Positions 1-9,731 are shown, counted from the first letter of the stretch. The stretch: 46,512 nt of DNA from Methanobacteriota archaeon (GCA_002726275.1 PBSO01000006.1:11583-58094), one strand, 5' to 3'. Translations and numbers: made by a program. The notes: generated by a model not told the origin, from the letters alone.

Positions 1-3000
1 GAAGAAGGAGTGAACTGGGATGTTATCGTTCCTGCTATGGATGTTGCATTGATGACGCCATCTACGACCTCGACCCCGGTGGTCATGTCCCAACCGTTGC
101 CGTCGTAGGAAGACGCTGCGAGAACCCTCTTCCCCCCAACGTGAACCTTCATCAGTTGTGGTGTGGACTCCTCATCATCTGTGTCCATCAGAACCTTCAG
201 CCTGATCTGGGGGTATGTGGCTGTATCGACTCCTGCGAGCGAGATCGGGAAGGACGCGTTGGTGAAACCGGGTATGTCTTCGCCTGAGGCCTGATCCACT
301 AGGGTCCCACGGACCCATGTGTCATTTGGAATACTGGCGGTAACGTCTATCCATCCCAAGTTGAAGTCGTCCATCTCCGAGGCGTCTATCGATGGGCTTA
401 GCCAAGCCCCGCCCTCTCCGTAGTTCGCGAGGAGTATTCCGAAGTTGTCGATGTAGCCGCCCCCATACGAGTTTACGGACGTGTCTGTGTCTATTCTGAA
501 CCTGAACCTGAGGTCGTCACCAGCATATGCATCCAGTGGGGCGACCAGGGTCTCGAAAACTCCGCCATTACCGCAATCGCCGCTCATCCAAGCGTTGTTT
601 CCGTACATCGCGTTTCCTGAGTATCCAACTGAGCCATCGTACCACCCGGCAATTCCCGGGTCGAAGTATTGCCAACCACCGTTGTTCACCTTGATGTAGA
701 GCCCTACGGCATCCCAGTAGTTCTCGGTGCACACCCACTTGTCGAATGTCAACTGAGTTGATCCGTTTGAGGGGATTGAGTAGACAGGCGACTTGACATA
801 CGCATCTGCGCTGTTGCAGTAATTCCCATTTAGGTTGGTACCATACAAGTAGGGGAATGAGGGCTCTTGAGTACCGGCCCCTGAAGCTGAGCCGAGTTGG
901 CCGTACTGCCAGCCGCAGGCGCCAGAAGAACCGGACTTGGACCAACCGGCCGCATTCGTGGTCGCTGGGTCACTCGCGGTGCTGTCCTCGAAGCCCATAT
1001 GGACACTCTGAACGCCCCTTGTCCAGATGTAGTGAGTCCATTGGTCGACTCCCTGGTTGACCCCATAGTGGAACATGGATGAAGGCGTCTCGACCAAGTC
1101 TTGGAAGAGAGCAACGCCGTCGTTGTCTACGACTCTGATGGCGTCAACCGTCAACCCTTCCTTCTGATCACCGGGGTAGGACCCGCCATAGTGGGTGTAC
1201 TGGTCGGTGTCCACGATAATCCTCATGTGGACGGAAGCTTGGTTCCTGAATGAGGCAGGGATGTCGAGTGAAATGGTTCTGATTCCGTTGCTCTGCTGCC
1301 CATAGGATGTTCCCGATGCATCGGAGTACCCATAGCCGGGAATTGCGCCGACCCTGTCCTCGCAGTTCGTTGTGGTGGATGAGCCGGAAGAGGAGATGTC
1401 TGTCCAGGTGTTATTGTTAAGGGATAGTTCGACGCATGCGTTGTCGTTGTAATAGCCGTACAAGTCCCACTCCATATCTATCTCAATTGCCGAGGTACTG
1501 TTTGTTCCTGTCAGGTCAATTGTCCTCTGTAGGGCCCCATATGCGTTACCCATGTAGTTGCAGTAAGTCGCTGTAGTGGTGTAGCAGCCATGGTGCCAGA
1601 CACCATAGTCAACTCCGTCATTGTTGAAGTGGATGTTGTCGATGAACCAACCGGGCCTTTCGTTGGACGCATCCGGATCAGTCCAAACGTGGAACTTCAT
1701 CTGGATGTGAGTGGCCGAGGTGATTCCGCTGATTGACTGGAGGGAGATGTTTGACGAAACCCAACCGCTGTGAGTCGTTGAAGCGAATACGGGCATAGTT
1801 CCGGTGGGCGCCCCATTTACAGATGGTGCATCGCTAGAAATAGTGCTTGGATAGCCCCCATCTGGAGCTATCCACGTCCAGTCCCCCCATGCAGTTGGAC
1901 CGTTCCTGATTCGGTATTCCACCCATGCGCCGTCTCCGCCTCCGGATGATGTGCTGTCAAGATGGTACCAGTGATCGAAGGTCATGTAGAAGGCGTTCAT
2001 CTCGGAGGAGTCTGGTACGCTTACCGCTTCGGTTAGGAGGAAAGTGTCGGTGCCGGCAGGGAGTGGTTCGCCTGGAAGTGTTGCGGCCACTACAAGCCCC
2101 TCGGTCGACTGCGCAGGAATGACTCCGTAGGACATGTTGATCTGGTCGCCCCACAGGGTCCCATTCATCCCGGATAGCGTAGTTGCCTGCCAGAGTCTTG
2201 GGCCATTGCAAATGTACTCAGTGGCCGAGATCTCGTTACTGTCGAGAGTCCCGTCCTCATCGACATCGAGGCCGGATTCTATCATGTAGCCCCCATAGCC
2301 GCAGTTCGAGCCCTCTGACTCCGAGGTGACAGACAGTTCGTAGTTGAAGTAGCCACCGAGAACGGTGGTTATTGACCCACTAGTTCCGGAGGTGTCACTG
2401 ATGGATATGGAAGGAGCGGAGGTGTAACCCGAGCCTCCAGAAATGATTTCTGTGTCGTGAATTGGGCCCGTGGTTCCTAGAACCGCAATTAGCTGAGCGC
2501 CATTGCCCCCGGAAGGGATTACGTAGATCGTGTCGTCAGATGTGTAACCCGAACCGGAATTGGAAACAACGACTGATGTTATTGCACCGTTACTGCTCAC
2601 AGTGCCAACATATGCTGTTGCACCGGAACCACCACAGGCACCTGGGCAGATGATGGATATACTGTCGTTGGCCGAGAAGCTGGAGCCCCCTGCTTGAATC
2701 GTTATGCTATCGATTCCTGAGCTGATTGAGTAGTTACCAGAGAATCCAGAACCACCGCCACCAGAGGCAGAAAGGGTTCCTGCGGAGTATCCGGATCCGG
2801 CATTGGACACGGTTAGCCCTGTCACGACATCGGAAAGGGCGTTTGCACTGCAATAGTATACCACGTCTGTAATCTCACTTGAATCCAGTGAAGAGTCGAA
2901 ATCGTTGTCCGGACCGTGACTGAGGTAGGTTCCATTTCCGCCGCTGCAGGAAGTCAGATTTGTCCCCTCGGAAATTGAGTATACTCTCTCCCAACCCGGG

Positions 3001-3380
3001 GTGTAGGTGAACCTGTCATTCATTGAAACAGTGATGTTTCCTGAATCGAAGGAGTCTATGTTTGATCTGGAACCATCATCCTTGAGGGCGATCGTTTCGC
3101 CTGAGGTGAATTCTGTGTTGTAGAAAACGCCAGAGTCTAAGTCGGTCGCTTCCCACGTAAATCCGGAGTCAGTATCACTGGCCATTTGAGAATCAGTTAC
3201 ATGGAGCCATCCATCTTGTATGGTGGCATTTCCGGGCACTTGGAAACCTGAAACGGTAACAGACTCGTCGGGGTTTACCGTGGATGGTCCGGACCATGAA
3301 GAAGTGGCGGCGTTCGTTAGGGGTGCAAGCAACATCAGGAGGACTAAGGCTCCAGCGAGCCTCCTGCGGTCTGTCGACAT
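1..3380 (-). CDS. Large secreted surface protein, C-terminus truncated by window edge; DUF7151-like C..GG..I..GLD.. repeats and G-S-G-Y repeats
   Basis: Absent from the ORF track because it has no stop inside the window. ATG on minus strand at 3380 (MSTDRRRLAGALVLLMLLAPLTNAATSSWSGPSTVNPDESVTVSGFQVPGNATIQDGWLHV) with signal peptide. Frame stays consistent to the left edge (..AGTITSQFTPS). Contains NCGYGGYMIESGLDVDEDGTLDSNEISATEYICNG and SCSGGNGTYLSHGPDNDFDSSLDSSEITDVVYYC. Confidence 0.85.
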   Translation of the reverse strand, partial: MSTDRRRLAGALVLLMLLAPLTNAATSSWSGPSTVNPDESVTVSGFQVPGNATIQDGWLHVTDSQMASDTDSGFTWEATDLDSGVFYNTEFTSGETIALKDDGSRSNIDSFDSGNITVSMNDRFTYTPGWERVYSISEGTNLTSCSGGNGTYLSHGPDNDFDSSLDSSEITDVVYYCSANALSDVVTGLTVSNAGSGYSAGTLSASGGGGSGFSGNYSISSGIDSITIQAGGSSFSANDSISIICPGACGGSGATAYVGTVSSNGAITSVVVSNSGSGYTSDDTIYVIPSGGNGAQLIAVLGTTGPIHDTEIISGGSGYTSAPSISISDTSGTSGSITTVLGGYFNYELSVTSESEGSNCGYGGYMIESGLDVDEDGTLDSNEISATEYICNGPRLWQATTLSGMNGTLWGDQINMSYGVIPAQSTEGLVVAATLPGEPLPAGTDTFLLTEAVSVPDSSEMNAFYMTFDHWYHLDSTSSGGGDGAWVEYRIRNGPTAWGDWTWIAPDGGYPSTISSDAPSVNGAPTGTMPVFASTTHSGWVSSNISLQSISGITSATHIQMKFHVWTDPDASNERPGWFIDNIHFNNDGVDYGVWHHGCYTTTATYCNYMGNAYGALQRTIDLTGTNSTSAIEIDMEWDLYGYYNDNACVELSLNNNTWTDISSSGSSTTTNCEDRVGAIPGYGYSDASGTSYGQQSNGIRTISLDIPASFRNQASVHMRIIVDTDQYTHYGGSYPGDQKEGLTVDAIRVVDNDGVALFQDLVETPSSMFHYGVNQGVDQWTHYIWTRGVQSVHMGFEDSTASDPATTNAAGWSKSGSSGACGWQYGQLGSASGAGTQEPSFPYLYGTNLNGNYCNSADAYVKSPVYSIPSNGSTQLTFDKWVCTENYWDAVGLYIKVNNGGWQYFDPGIAGWYDGSVGYSGNAMYGNNAWMSGDCGNGGVFETLVAPLDAYAGDDLRFRFRIDTDTSVNSYGGGYIDNFGILLANYGEGGAWLSPSIDASEMDDFNLGWIDVTASIPNDTWVRGTLVDQASGEDIPGFTNASFPISLAGVDTATYPQIRLKVLMDTDDEESTPQLMKVHVGGKRVLAASSYDGNGWDMTTGVEVVDGVINATSIAGTITSQFTPS

Positions 3381-3489
3381 GTAATGTGCTTGGCTTGTCA
3401 CTATTATGAATCAATTGGTTCAATATCGCGATTGGTGCCATTAGGGCTGAATTTTGTACGGAATAATGACGATGATATTGGAGTAATTG

Positions 3490-3564
3490 TGGAGCCACTG
3501 GGGAGAATTGAACTCCCGACCTTCCCATTACCAATGGGATGCTATACCCCTAAGCCACAGTGGC
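3490..3564 (-). tRNA. tRNA-Thr (anticodon GGT), CCA encoded
   Basis: Reverse complement GCCACTG..GCTTAGGGGTATAGC..TCCCA TTGGTAA TGGGA..GGGAG TTCAATT CTCCC..CAGTGGC T CCA; all four arms fold. Confidence 0.95.
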
Positions 3565-3656
3565 GCATTGACAGCGAGAACGGTTTCCTCTTTGGCTGTT
3601 ACGCCACGAAACCGAGGCGATTAACTCAAGACCGGACGTATTCTCGGAAGGTCGCT

Positions 3657-3742
3657 GCCGAGATCGCATAGCCTGGTATTGCGCATGACTGGAAATCATG
3701 TGGGTTCATCCCTCCGGAGTTCAAATCTCCGTCTCGGCGCCA
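3657..3742 (+). tRNA. tRNA-Ser (anticodon GGA), long variable arm, CCA encoded
   Basis: GCCGAGA..TCGCATAGCCTGGTATTGCGC..ATGA CTGGAAA TCAT..variable arm..CGGAG TTCAAAT CTCCG..TCTCGGC G CCA. Confidence 0.95.
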
Positions 3743-3808
3743 TATCCGGAATAATACGAGAATGGGCGTTCGTGTTTGCGCGCCCCTTATTTCATCGGAC
3801 GTTTGGCA

Positions 3809-4975
3809 ATGAGCATGGAGGACGGGGGGCCAGTAGCTTCTGAAGTTGAAGGTCGAACCACTGGGCTAGTTAGATTGTCCGAAATTGAACTCCCGACCAG
3901 ACTGGGAGAGAGGTACGATTTTCTAGGAATTGTTGACACATTGCTTCAACAGGCCTCTTTTCACATTAGGACATCTAGAAGGTTATGGGGTGTCAATGAG
4001 GCGTCCGTATTACTCCTTGCTTCGGCATCGATCATTCTAGGATCATGGGACTTTGGAATCGGCGAGCTTGCCGGTGGTGGCGACTGGGGGAGGTCTGGTA
4101 TTCTCGGTGAAGACAGTGGCTTCCTCCACCTAAACGAATGGACTAGGATGCTCTCTCTACTCTCGGCAATGGCGTGGATATCATCGATCGCCCTACTATG
4201 GATCAGATTTCCGATTATGAGAGAGAATTTCTTTTTCCTTATTACAGGCATGTTCGCAGTTCAACTTGGATTCATATTCTCGCATGCCAGTTCACCAGAT
4301 TTTCCCTTCAATTCAGAAATTTCTGACTGGGGAGGAGTGGTTTTCTCGAACCTCATTCTCCTCTTTATTTGTTGGTTTGTTGTTCATAGAGCAGTAGTGG
4401 AAACCAGAGACGTCCATGTTGAGGAGAGGCACGCCCACCCCGATCCAAGAGTCGTGGAGAAAGCATGGGAGGATCACAAATTACACGCTTGGAGTTCAAG
4501 CCTTGCAATCTGGGCCGTCCTGATTAACGTCATGTCATGGTCGGGATCGCATGCCATAGCAGATAGGCCCCCAATAGTGGATGGGGTATTGGGCTATTCC
4601 TTGTTGTTTGTTTTCTCGGGAATAGCCTCCTACTTCTTCCTGCTGCACGTTCTATGGTACCCGCACTTCATGCTAGGAGGCGGGGAACATCAGATATGGT
4701 CATCCAGAGCAAGAGAGGTCGCAGGAGAGAATTCATCATCCGTGGCGCAGAGCATACAGGGAAGTTGCCCTGTCTGCGGAGGGGAGACCCCTGTGACTAA
4801 GAGGCCCTCGGGGAAGATCGAGGTTCGTTGTTCTGACCCTGAATGCAAGGGCCAGGGGAAATCGGGGGATGCATGTGTCAAGTGTGCGACTATTCTTCCC
4901 TCGAGGGTGGTATGCCCGTCGTGCAGCTCGAATACCACTGTGGTCAGCCACTTCTCTAAGTCTGAGGCTTGGTAA
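3809..4975 (+). CDS. Multi-pass membrane protein with C-terminal double zinc-ribbon
   Basis: ORF 3776..4975; ATG at 3809 preferred over TTG at 3776. Several hydrophobic helices, then CPVCGGE..CSDPECKG..CVKCATILPSRVVCPSC. Confidence 0.75.
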   Translation: MSMEDGGPVASEVEGRTTGLVRLSEIELPTRLGERYDFLGIVDTLLQQASFHIRTSRRLWGVNEASVLLLASASIILGSWDFGIGELAGGGDWGRSGILGEDSGFLHLNEWTRMLSLLSAMAWISSIALLWIRFPIMRENFFFLITGMFAVQLGFIFSHASSPDFPFNSEISDWGGVVFSNLILLFICWFVVHRAVVETRDVHVEERHAHPDPRVVEKAWEDHKLHAWSSSLAIWAVLINVMSWSGSHAIADRPPIVDGVLGYSLLFVFSGIASYFFLLHVLWYPHFMLGGGEHQIWSSRAREVAGENSSSVAQSIQGSCPVCGGETPVTKRPSGKIEVRCSDPECKGQGKSGDACVKCATILPSRVVCPSCSSNTTVVSHFSKSEAW

Positions 4976-6330
4976 AACCAAGGGGTGGTGATTCTTTGGT
5001 GTGGCCCGTCCTAGGAGTAATATTGGATCAAGAGAATGGGTTGGTTAGTCACACTCCATCGGAACAAGATAGTGAGATTGTTGAGCGAGAAGGTGCTGAT
5101 GCATTTCGGGATGCTTTGCCGTGGGTAATAGGCGTAGTTTCGGGATTGGTCATTTTTCTCAGCATCCTAATTATCGGGCTATGGGCATGGGCCCAGATTG
5201 AGGATGTCCAGCTTGGAGGGCCCCCCTCGTCACTCCTTACTTGGGAGGATCAATACCGGGAAATGACAGGGATCGATGATGTCACCGAGTTTGATGGAAC
5301 TGGCATCGATTTATGCATTGTAGATACTGGAATAGATACCACTCACCCAGACCTGAGAAATGCGAATGTTGTCTCGTGGAAGGACTTCATTTCTGACATG
5401 CAAGAGCCTTACGATGACGAGGGGCACGGAACCGCGATGTCCGGAATCATTGCAGCCGATGGGAGTCTGACTGGAACATCGCCCGGTGTTTCCCTAATAG
5501 TTGCGAAAGCGATTGGCTCCGACGGCTCGGGAACCGATTCGGCGATTGCAGAGGCAGTGGACTGGTGCGTCGACGAGGGGGCTGAGATAGTCTCGCTCAG
5601 CCTAGGTGGTGATCAGGGATTCGGCTCCGGGCTCTTCAGCACTGACTCATTGGAGCAAGCCGTGGAAGGTGCGATTGAAGAGGGTGTTTTCGTTGTTGCA
5701 GCTGCAGGGAACGATGGGGATGACGATGATGGAGATGTCGAGTCACCTGGCTCTGTCGAGGGTGTCATCTGCGTTGGCGGAATTACCAGAACGGGGGACA
5801 TCTGGTCGGGAAGTTCGCAAGGGGACAACAATGGGAGACTATGGCCGAACCCCATACTCCCTCGTCAAGACCCAGACAGGAAACCCGAGATTGTGGCACC
5901 CGGTCACGAAGTACCAGTTCTGATGGCCAGTGGGATAGGGAACGGGGCCTGGTGGGGCTGGTCTAGTGGCACATCAGCTGCTACTGCATGGGTCTCAGGC
6001 TCTATCGCAATTCTTCTCCAGGCTCATCCAGAATTACAACGGGGCGGGGTGCAAGGAGGAGAGGGTGCAATCGATGATGTCAAGAATAGGATTATGGAAA
6101 ACTCGCAGATGAAAGATGGTCAGAGTGGTCACGATGATCATTATGGATATGGTCTCCTAGATATTGACGCGTTAATCGACTCATTCGGAAACACTAGTTC
6201 TGAAGGTGAAATTGGGATTTACACGGGACCTACAGGGCCATGGGAAAAACTACTGGTAGAGAAGAGTCAGGTTGCACGTCGAACCACGGCAAGGGTTCCC
6301 CCCGTGAGTTCGACGAATGCTAGTGTGTGA
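4969..6330 (+). CDS. Membrane-anchored subtilisin-like serine protease (S8 family)
   Basis: N-terminal TM (WVIGVVSGLVIFLSILIIGLWAW). Catalytic motifs DLCIVDTGIDTTHPDL (Asp), GHGTAMSGIIAA (His), VVAAAGNDG (oxyanion Asn), SSGTSAATAWVSG (Ser). Confidence 0.9.
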   Translation: MVKPRGGDSLVWPVLGVILDQENGLVSHTPSEQDSEIVEREGADAFRDALPWVIGVVSGLVIFLSILIIGLWAWAQIEDVQLGGPPSSLLTWEDQYREMTGIDDVTEFDGTGIDLCIVDTGIDTTHPDLRNANVVSWKDFISDMQEPYDDEGHGTAMSGIIAADGSLTGTSPGVSLIVAKAIGSDGSGTDSAIAEAVDWCVDEGAEIVSLSLGGDQGFGSGLFSTDSLEQAVEGAIEEGVFVVAAAGNDGDDDDGDVESPGSVEGVICVGGITRTGDIWSGSSQGDNNGRLWPNPILPRQDPDRKPEIVAPGHEVPVLMASGIGNGAWWGWSSGTSAATAWVSGSIAILLQAHPELQRGGVQGGEGAIDDVKNRIMENSQMKDGQSGHDDHYGYGLLDIDALIDSFGNTSSEGEIGIYTGPTGPWEKLLVEKSQVARRTTARVPPVSSTNASV

Positions 6331-7061
6331 TTATCGCTGACCGACTTGATGAAATCTATCCACTCATTGAATGAGATAACCTTTCTCTGTGCTTCAGTGG
6401 GTTCCTCATCGGCGGAGGGAGTTCCCACGTCACCAGTTGGAACCTCTGGCTCAGGAACTATCATTATCCCCCCCGGTGCTAGAATCTCAAAGGCGGATTT
6501 TGCGGCACTGGGCCTCTCCTGATCGGGAAGGTCGATGATGACCAGATCCAACCCAGTAGGTATTGACGAGGGTCTTGCTGACTCGGGGAGGGAAGCAGAT
6601 GCGACAGACCAGGTCAGGGCTTCTGCGATTGCCTCTGACCAGGGGCTGCCGACCACTCTGGCCCATCCCTCCGCTTCGTATCTCCTAATCAGGCGATCTA
6701 TAATCACCCCAAATCTTGCACCCTCCTCTATTATTATGAACGAATCTGGTTTACGAGATCTCCCACTCCCTTCCTCGGAAGCATCCCCGCACCACAAATC
6801 GAGGAGCCATGCAGAAAGGTGCCCGATTCCCCCTCCCACGAGTAATACATCACCAGGGGTAACTCTGGAAACTATATCTCGAATCCTGGCCCTCATCGAC
6901 CGGGGCATCGTCCTGAGGCCCATCAAAAGCATCTGTTCCCCTATTGAGGAGGCTATTAGGGGCTCGACATCGCCCCTCTCGGCGTCCTCGGAAAGTAGTT
7001 TCTCCAGCATTTCCCTTTCGGACATCTGAGGGAGTCCGAAGCCATTTGAGGACCCACCCAT
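6267..7061 (-). CDS. Class I SAM-dependent methyltransferase / spermidine-synthase-like fold protein
   Basis: GDVLLVGGGIGHLSAWLLDLW (SAM motif I-like), FIIIEEGARF, LDLVIIDLPDQE, EILAPGGIMIVPEPE. Confidence 0.7.
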   Translation of the reverse strand: MGGSSNGFGLPQMSEREMLEKLLSEDAERGDVEPLIASSIGEQMLLMGLRTMPRSMRARIRDIVSRVTPGDVLLVGGGIGHLSAWLLDLWCGDASEEGSGRSRKPDSFIIIEEGARFGVIIDRLIRRYEAEGWARVVGSPWSEAIAEALTWSVASASLPESARPSSIPTGLDLVIIDLPDQERPSAAKSAFEILAPGGIMIVPEPEVPTGDVGTPSADEEPTEAQRKVISFNEWIDFIKSVSDNHTLAFVELTGGTLAVVRRAT

Positions 7062-7116
7062 GTGTATCGGCAGAGGTTGTCACTAATCAAAATAGGCTGC
7101 TCGGTGGCTTCAAGAG

Positions 7117-7728
7117 ATGCCGGGTGGCCGAGAGGGCATGGGCGGGGCAGATGAGTCGGTTGCCGATGTCGCGGAATGCCCCGTATGTTTGGAGCTGACT
7201 GAGCATGAGATTCTAAGTCGTGTTGACAAGGGGGCTGGTGAGGATCTCCTGGTTAGATGCATCCAATGTTCCCACGTTCATCGAATTAGCCTCAGGCCGC
7301 CATCTTCGACTTCAGTAAGGACGACTCTTTCTGATGGGGCGGACAGTTCATCTGTAATGATTGAGTCTGACAGTGATGAGTCTATCTCAGAGGGCGACCT
7401 GTTCCAGTTTGAAGATGCTCATTGGCAGGTCACTAGAATTGAGGTTGGGGACAAAATGTCTGTGAATTCTTCAAAGGCCGGAAAGATAGTTTCGATGTGG
7501 GCAGTTAGGAAAGACGCCTGCCTAGTTAGATTGACTATGACTGAAGGGGAGGTCAGCAAACCATCTAGCATTGAATGCGACCCAGAGAAAGTTTTCTCTT
7601 GTGGCACTGTGATGGTAATAGATGGGAAGAAGTGGAGAATAAGAGCCATCCACACTGGTGTAGGCAGAACCCTGAGGGGAAAGAGAGTAGCAGCTGAAAT
7701 TAGAAGAATGTACTTGCATTCAATTTGA
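7117..7728 (+). CDS. HVO_0476-like zinc-finger protein
   Basis: CPVCLELTEHEILSR..GEDLLVRCIQCSHVHRI CxxC...CxxC finger followed by a beta-rich domain, archaeal HVO_0476-type arrangement. Confidence 0.7.
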   Translation: MPGGREGMGGADESVADVAECPVCLELTEHEILSRVDKGAGEDLLVRCIQCSHVHRISLRPPSSTSVRTTLSDGADSSSVMIESDSDESISEGDLFQFEDAHWQVTRIEVGDKMSVNSSKAGKIVSMWAVRKDACLVRLTMTEGEVSKPSSIECDPEKVFSCGTVMVIDGKKWRIRAIHTGVGRTLRGKRVAAEIRRMYLHSI

Positions 7729-7730
7729 TC

Positions 7731-8684
7731 TTACCTGCGATTAGTCCATGGCATCAAGAGAGCCTTGACAACATGACTTGCTACCTCGGGATTCTCCCTA
7801 AGTCTCCTAATTCCATATTCGTACCACCTAGTCCCATATGGCACGTATACTCTGGTCAAGTGTCCCTCGGAAGCAAGATTCCTCCTGATGTTCCCCCTCA
7901 CTCCCAACAAGAATTGGAACTCATACCCCGGCCCTTTCCTGCGTACGCCTTCGACGTTGTTGTTAGACAGTCCTCTCTCCCTTAAGGCGTCCAAAGCATA
8001 TTCGATTACCGGTAAATCGTGAGATGCTATTGCAGTGTATGCCCCTTTGTCCAGCATTGATGTGATCGCCCTATTGGTGGCATCGACAATTTCCGAGTAT
8101 TTTGTGTAGGCTATGTCCTCTGGCTCTAGGTAAATTCCCTTGCAAATTCTGAAATCTGACTCACCTCCCAGTGAGTTACATATTGAATCTATGTCGGATT
8201 CAGTCCTATGCAGCCTTCCTTGTAATACAACTCCAATATTTGTTAGGCCCTTTGAATGCATTGCCAACATTACATCAATTGTGTCCTGGGTTACCCTGCT
8301 GTCCTCCATGTCTAGCCTCACATAAGAGCCGCATTCCTGCGCCTTCCTTGTAATTTCCTCGATATTGGAGTAAGCTAATTCTCTATCGATTAGAAGACCG
8401 AAGGCTGTCGGCTTGATCGAAATATCCGCGTTTATCCCCAGTTCCTCTATAGCCCGCAATAGCCGTGTGTACTCCTCGAGGAAAAAATTAGCCTCATCCA
8501 TTGATGTGATTTCTTCACCCAAGACATCGACTGTAAAACAGGCGCCCTCTTTGGAAAGATTCTGCATGGTTGAGATGGCATCAGACATCTCCGATCCGGC
8601 CACATATCTCTTCGCTACTCGCTTAACAATGAACTTGGGAGCTAATGGCATCGATGCCACAATGAGTCGCCCGAACAGTGCCAT
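7731..8684 (-). CDS. Proline dehydrogenase
   Basis: Translation resembles stand-alone ProDH: TVDVLGEEITSMDEANFFLEEY, SIKPTAFGLLID, VRLDMEDSRVTQDTID, GVVLQGRLHRTESDID, RICKGIYLEPEDIAY, IASHDLPVIEYAL, EFQFLLGVRG, RVYVPYGTRWYEYGIRRLRENP. Confidence 0.92.
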   Translation of the reverse strand: MALFGRLIVASMPLAPKFIVKRVAKRYVAGSEMSDAISTMQNLSKEGACFTVDVLGEEITSMDEANFFLEEYTRLLRAIEELGINADISIKPTAFGLLIDRELAYSNIEEITRKAQECGSYVRLDMEDSRVTQDTIDVMLAMHSKGLTNIGVVLQGRLHRTESDIDSICNSLGGESDFRICKGIYLEPEDIAYTKYSEIVDATNRAITSMLDKGAYTAIASHDLPVIEYALDALRERGLSNNNVEGVRRKGPGYEFQFLLGVRGNIRRNLASEGHLTRVYVPYGTRWYEYGIRRLRENPEVASHVVKALLMPWTNRR

Positions 8685-8717
8685 CTTACCTCCGAGGAGG
8701 CAGGAGAGCCTTCACGA

Positions 8718-9659
8718 TTACTCTTGTTTCAGGTCCCTCCCCCTTAGCACCGGGACGTTGATTTCCTCGAGATATGCAATCAAGGCGGATCTTTGCCAGC
8801 CTCTGAAAGACTTCCTGTCCAGATGTGCGAAGATTTCGCCACCCGGGAATGCGGAACGAGTTGCACCAATTGCATTAGAGGCTGACTCTTTCCAATTCCC
8901 TCCCGGCCCTCCTGAGCCCCCTTCATTGGTCTCGAATCGGAGTGAGTAATTGGCTAGAACGTGCCCCAGCCAGAAGTTTCCTGATTCAACTACGGCCTTG
9001 TGGCGTGGTGCATAGTGACCGCCCCCAAAGCCGACCATGACCGAGCCACTGCCATCCCATGTTCCTAGCGGTTCACCATCATTCAATCCCAACACATCGC
9101 ATATTACGTTAGACCAAACGGCTGCAACATCTTTCCTATTCCACTCCAATTCAGTCGACCCTATCTCTATGTATAGCGAGGGGGATTCTAGTTTGGGGCC
9201 ATGGTGTGTGGTCTCTATTGTCAAGTCGAATTCCTCATGGAGGCCTTCGTCTCGAGCTAGTTCTAGCATCTTTCTATAGAGGCTGGAGAATCTTGGCGAG
9301 GGAGGTACGACAAAACCCCTCTCCCCCCCTGCAATGCCTGGCGCTCCCAAGGGAGTTTCGCCTGGCAGACCGATGGCGTGCAAAGTAATTGCAGGAGTGT
9401 TCGATGAGGAAACATGTCTAGAAAGAACCAGTATCTCATCGATTTCTTCACCCGTCTCGACCGTGTGGGCGTGATCAATTCCTTCGGCGTGGATGTGAAG
9501 CTGATCGATTTCCAGAATTTGGACTGGCATTCTGGGGTGATTTCGCACTCTCCCATGGGGATACTCCTCCATATCGCCCCAATCTGTTGACTGAATCAAT
9601 GAATGCGCCAAGTTCATTGATGCATCATCGAGAGTCGAACAGAGGATGAGAGTGACCAT
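8718..9659 (-). CDS. dtdA: D-aminoacyl-tRNA deacylase (archaeal DtdA/GEK1 type)
   Basis: TIETTHHGPKLESPSLYIEIGSTELEW and VGFGGGHYAPRHKAV..GHVLANYSL signatures. Start chosen at internal ATG (MVTLILCSTLDDAS). Confidence 0.9.
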   Translation of the reverse strand: MVTLILCSTLDDASMNLAHSLIQSTDWGDMEEYPHGRVRNHPRMPVQILEIDQLHIHAEGIDHAHTVETGEEIDEILVLSRHVSSSNTPAITLHAIGLPGETPLGAPGIAGGERGFVVPPSPRFSSLYRKMLELARDEGLHEEFDLTIETTHHGPKLESPSLYIEIGSTELEWNRKDVAAVWSNVICDVLGLNDGEPLGTWDGSGSVMVGFGGGHYAPRHKAVVESGNFWLGHVLANYSLRFETNEGGSGGPGGNWKESASNAIGATRSAFPGGEIFAHLDRKSFRGWQRSALIAYLEEINVPVLRGRDLKQE

Positions 9660-9731
9660 GACATGGCAAGGCGAATTACACTTCAATGCTTTGAGCCACA
9701 CCTTGAAGCGAGATGGTTGTGACGAGAGGTC

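Noticed and set aside
481-3534. Short ORFs on both strands in 1-3.5 kb
   Set aside because: All are out of frame with the continuous minus-strand ORF that runs from 3380 off the left edge.
3193-3534. 113-aa minus-strand ORF MVMGRSGVQFSPVAPQ..
   Set aside because: Overlaps tRNA-Thr; its 'GVQFSP' start is translated tRNA T-arm, a common false ORF.
7115-7150. tRNA-Ser-like 5' half (GCCGGGTGGCCGAGAGGGCATGG)
   Set aside because: No matching acceptor 3' strand (CCCGGC) or T-arm GTTCRANNC downstream, and it lies inside the start of the zinc-finger ORF; treated as chance resemblance.
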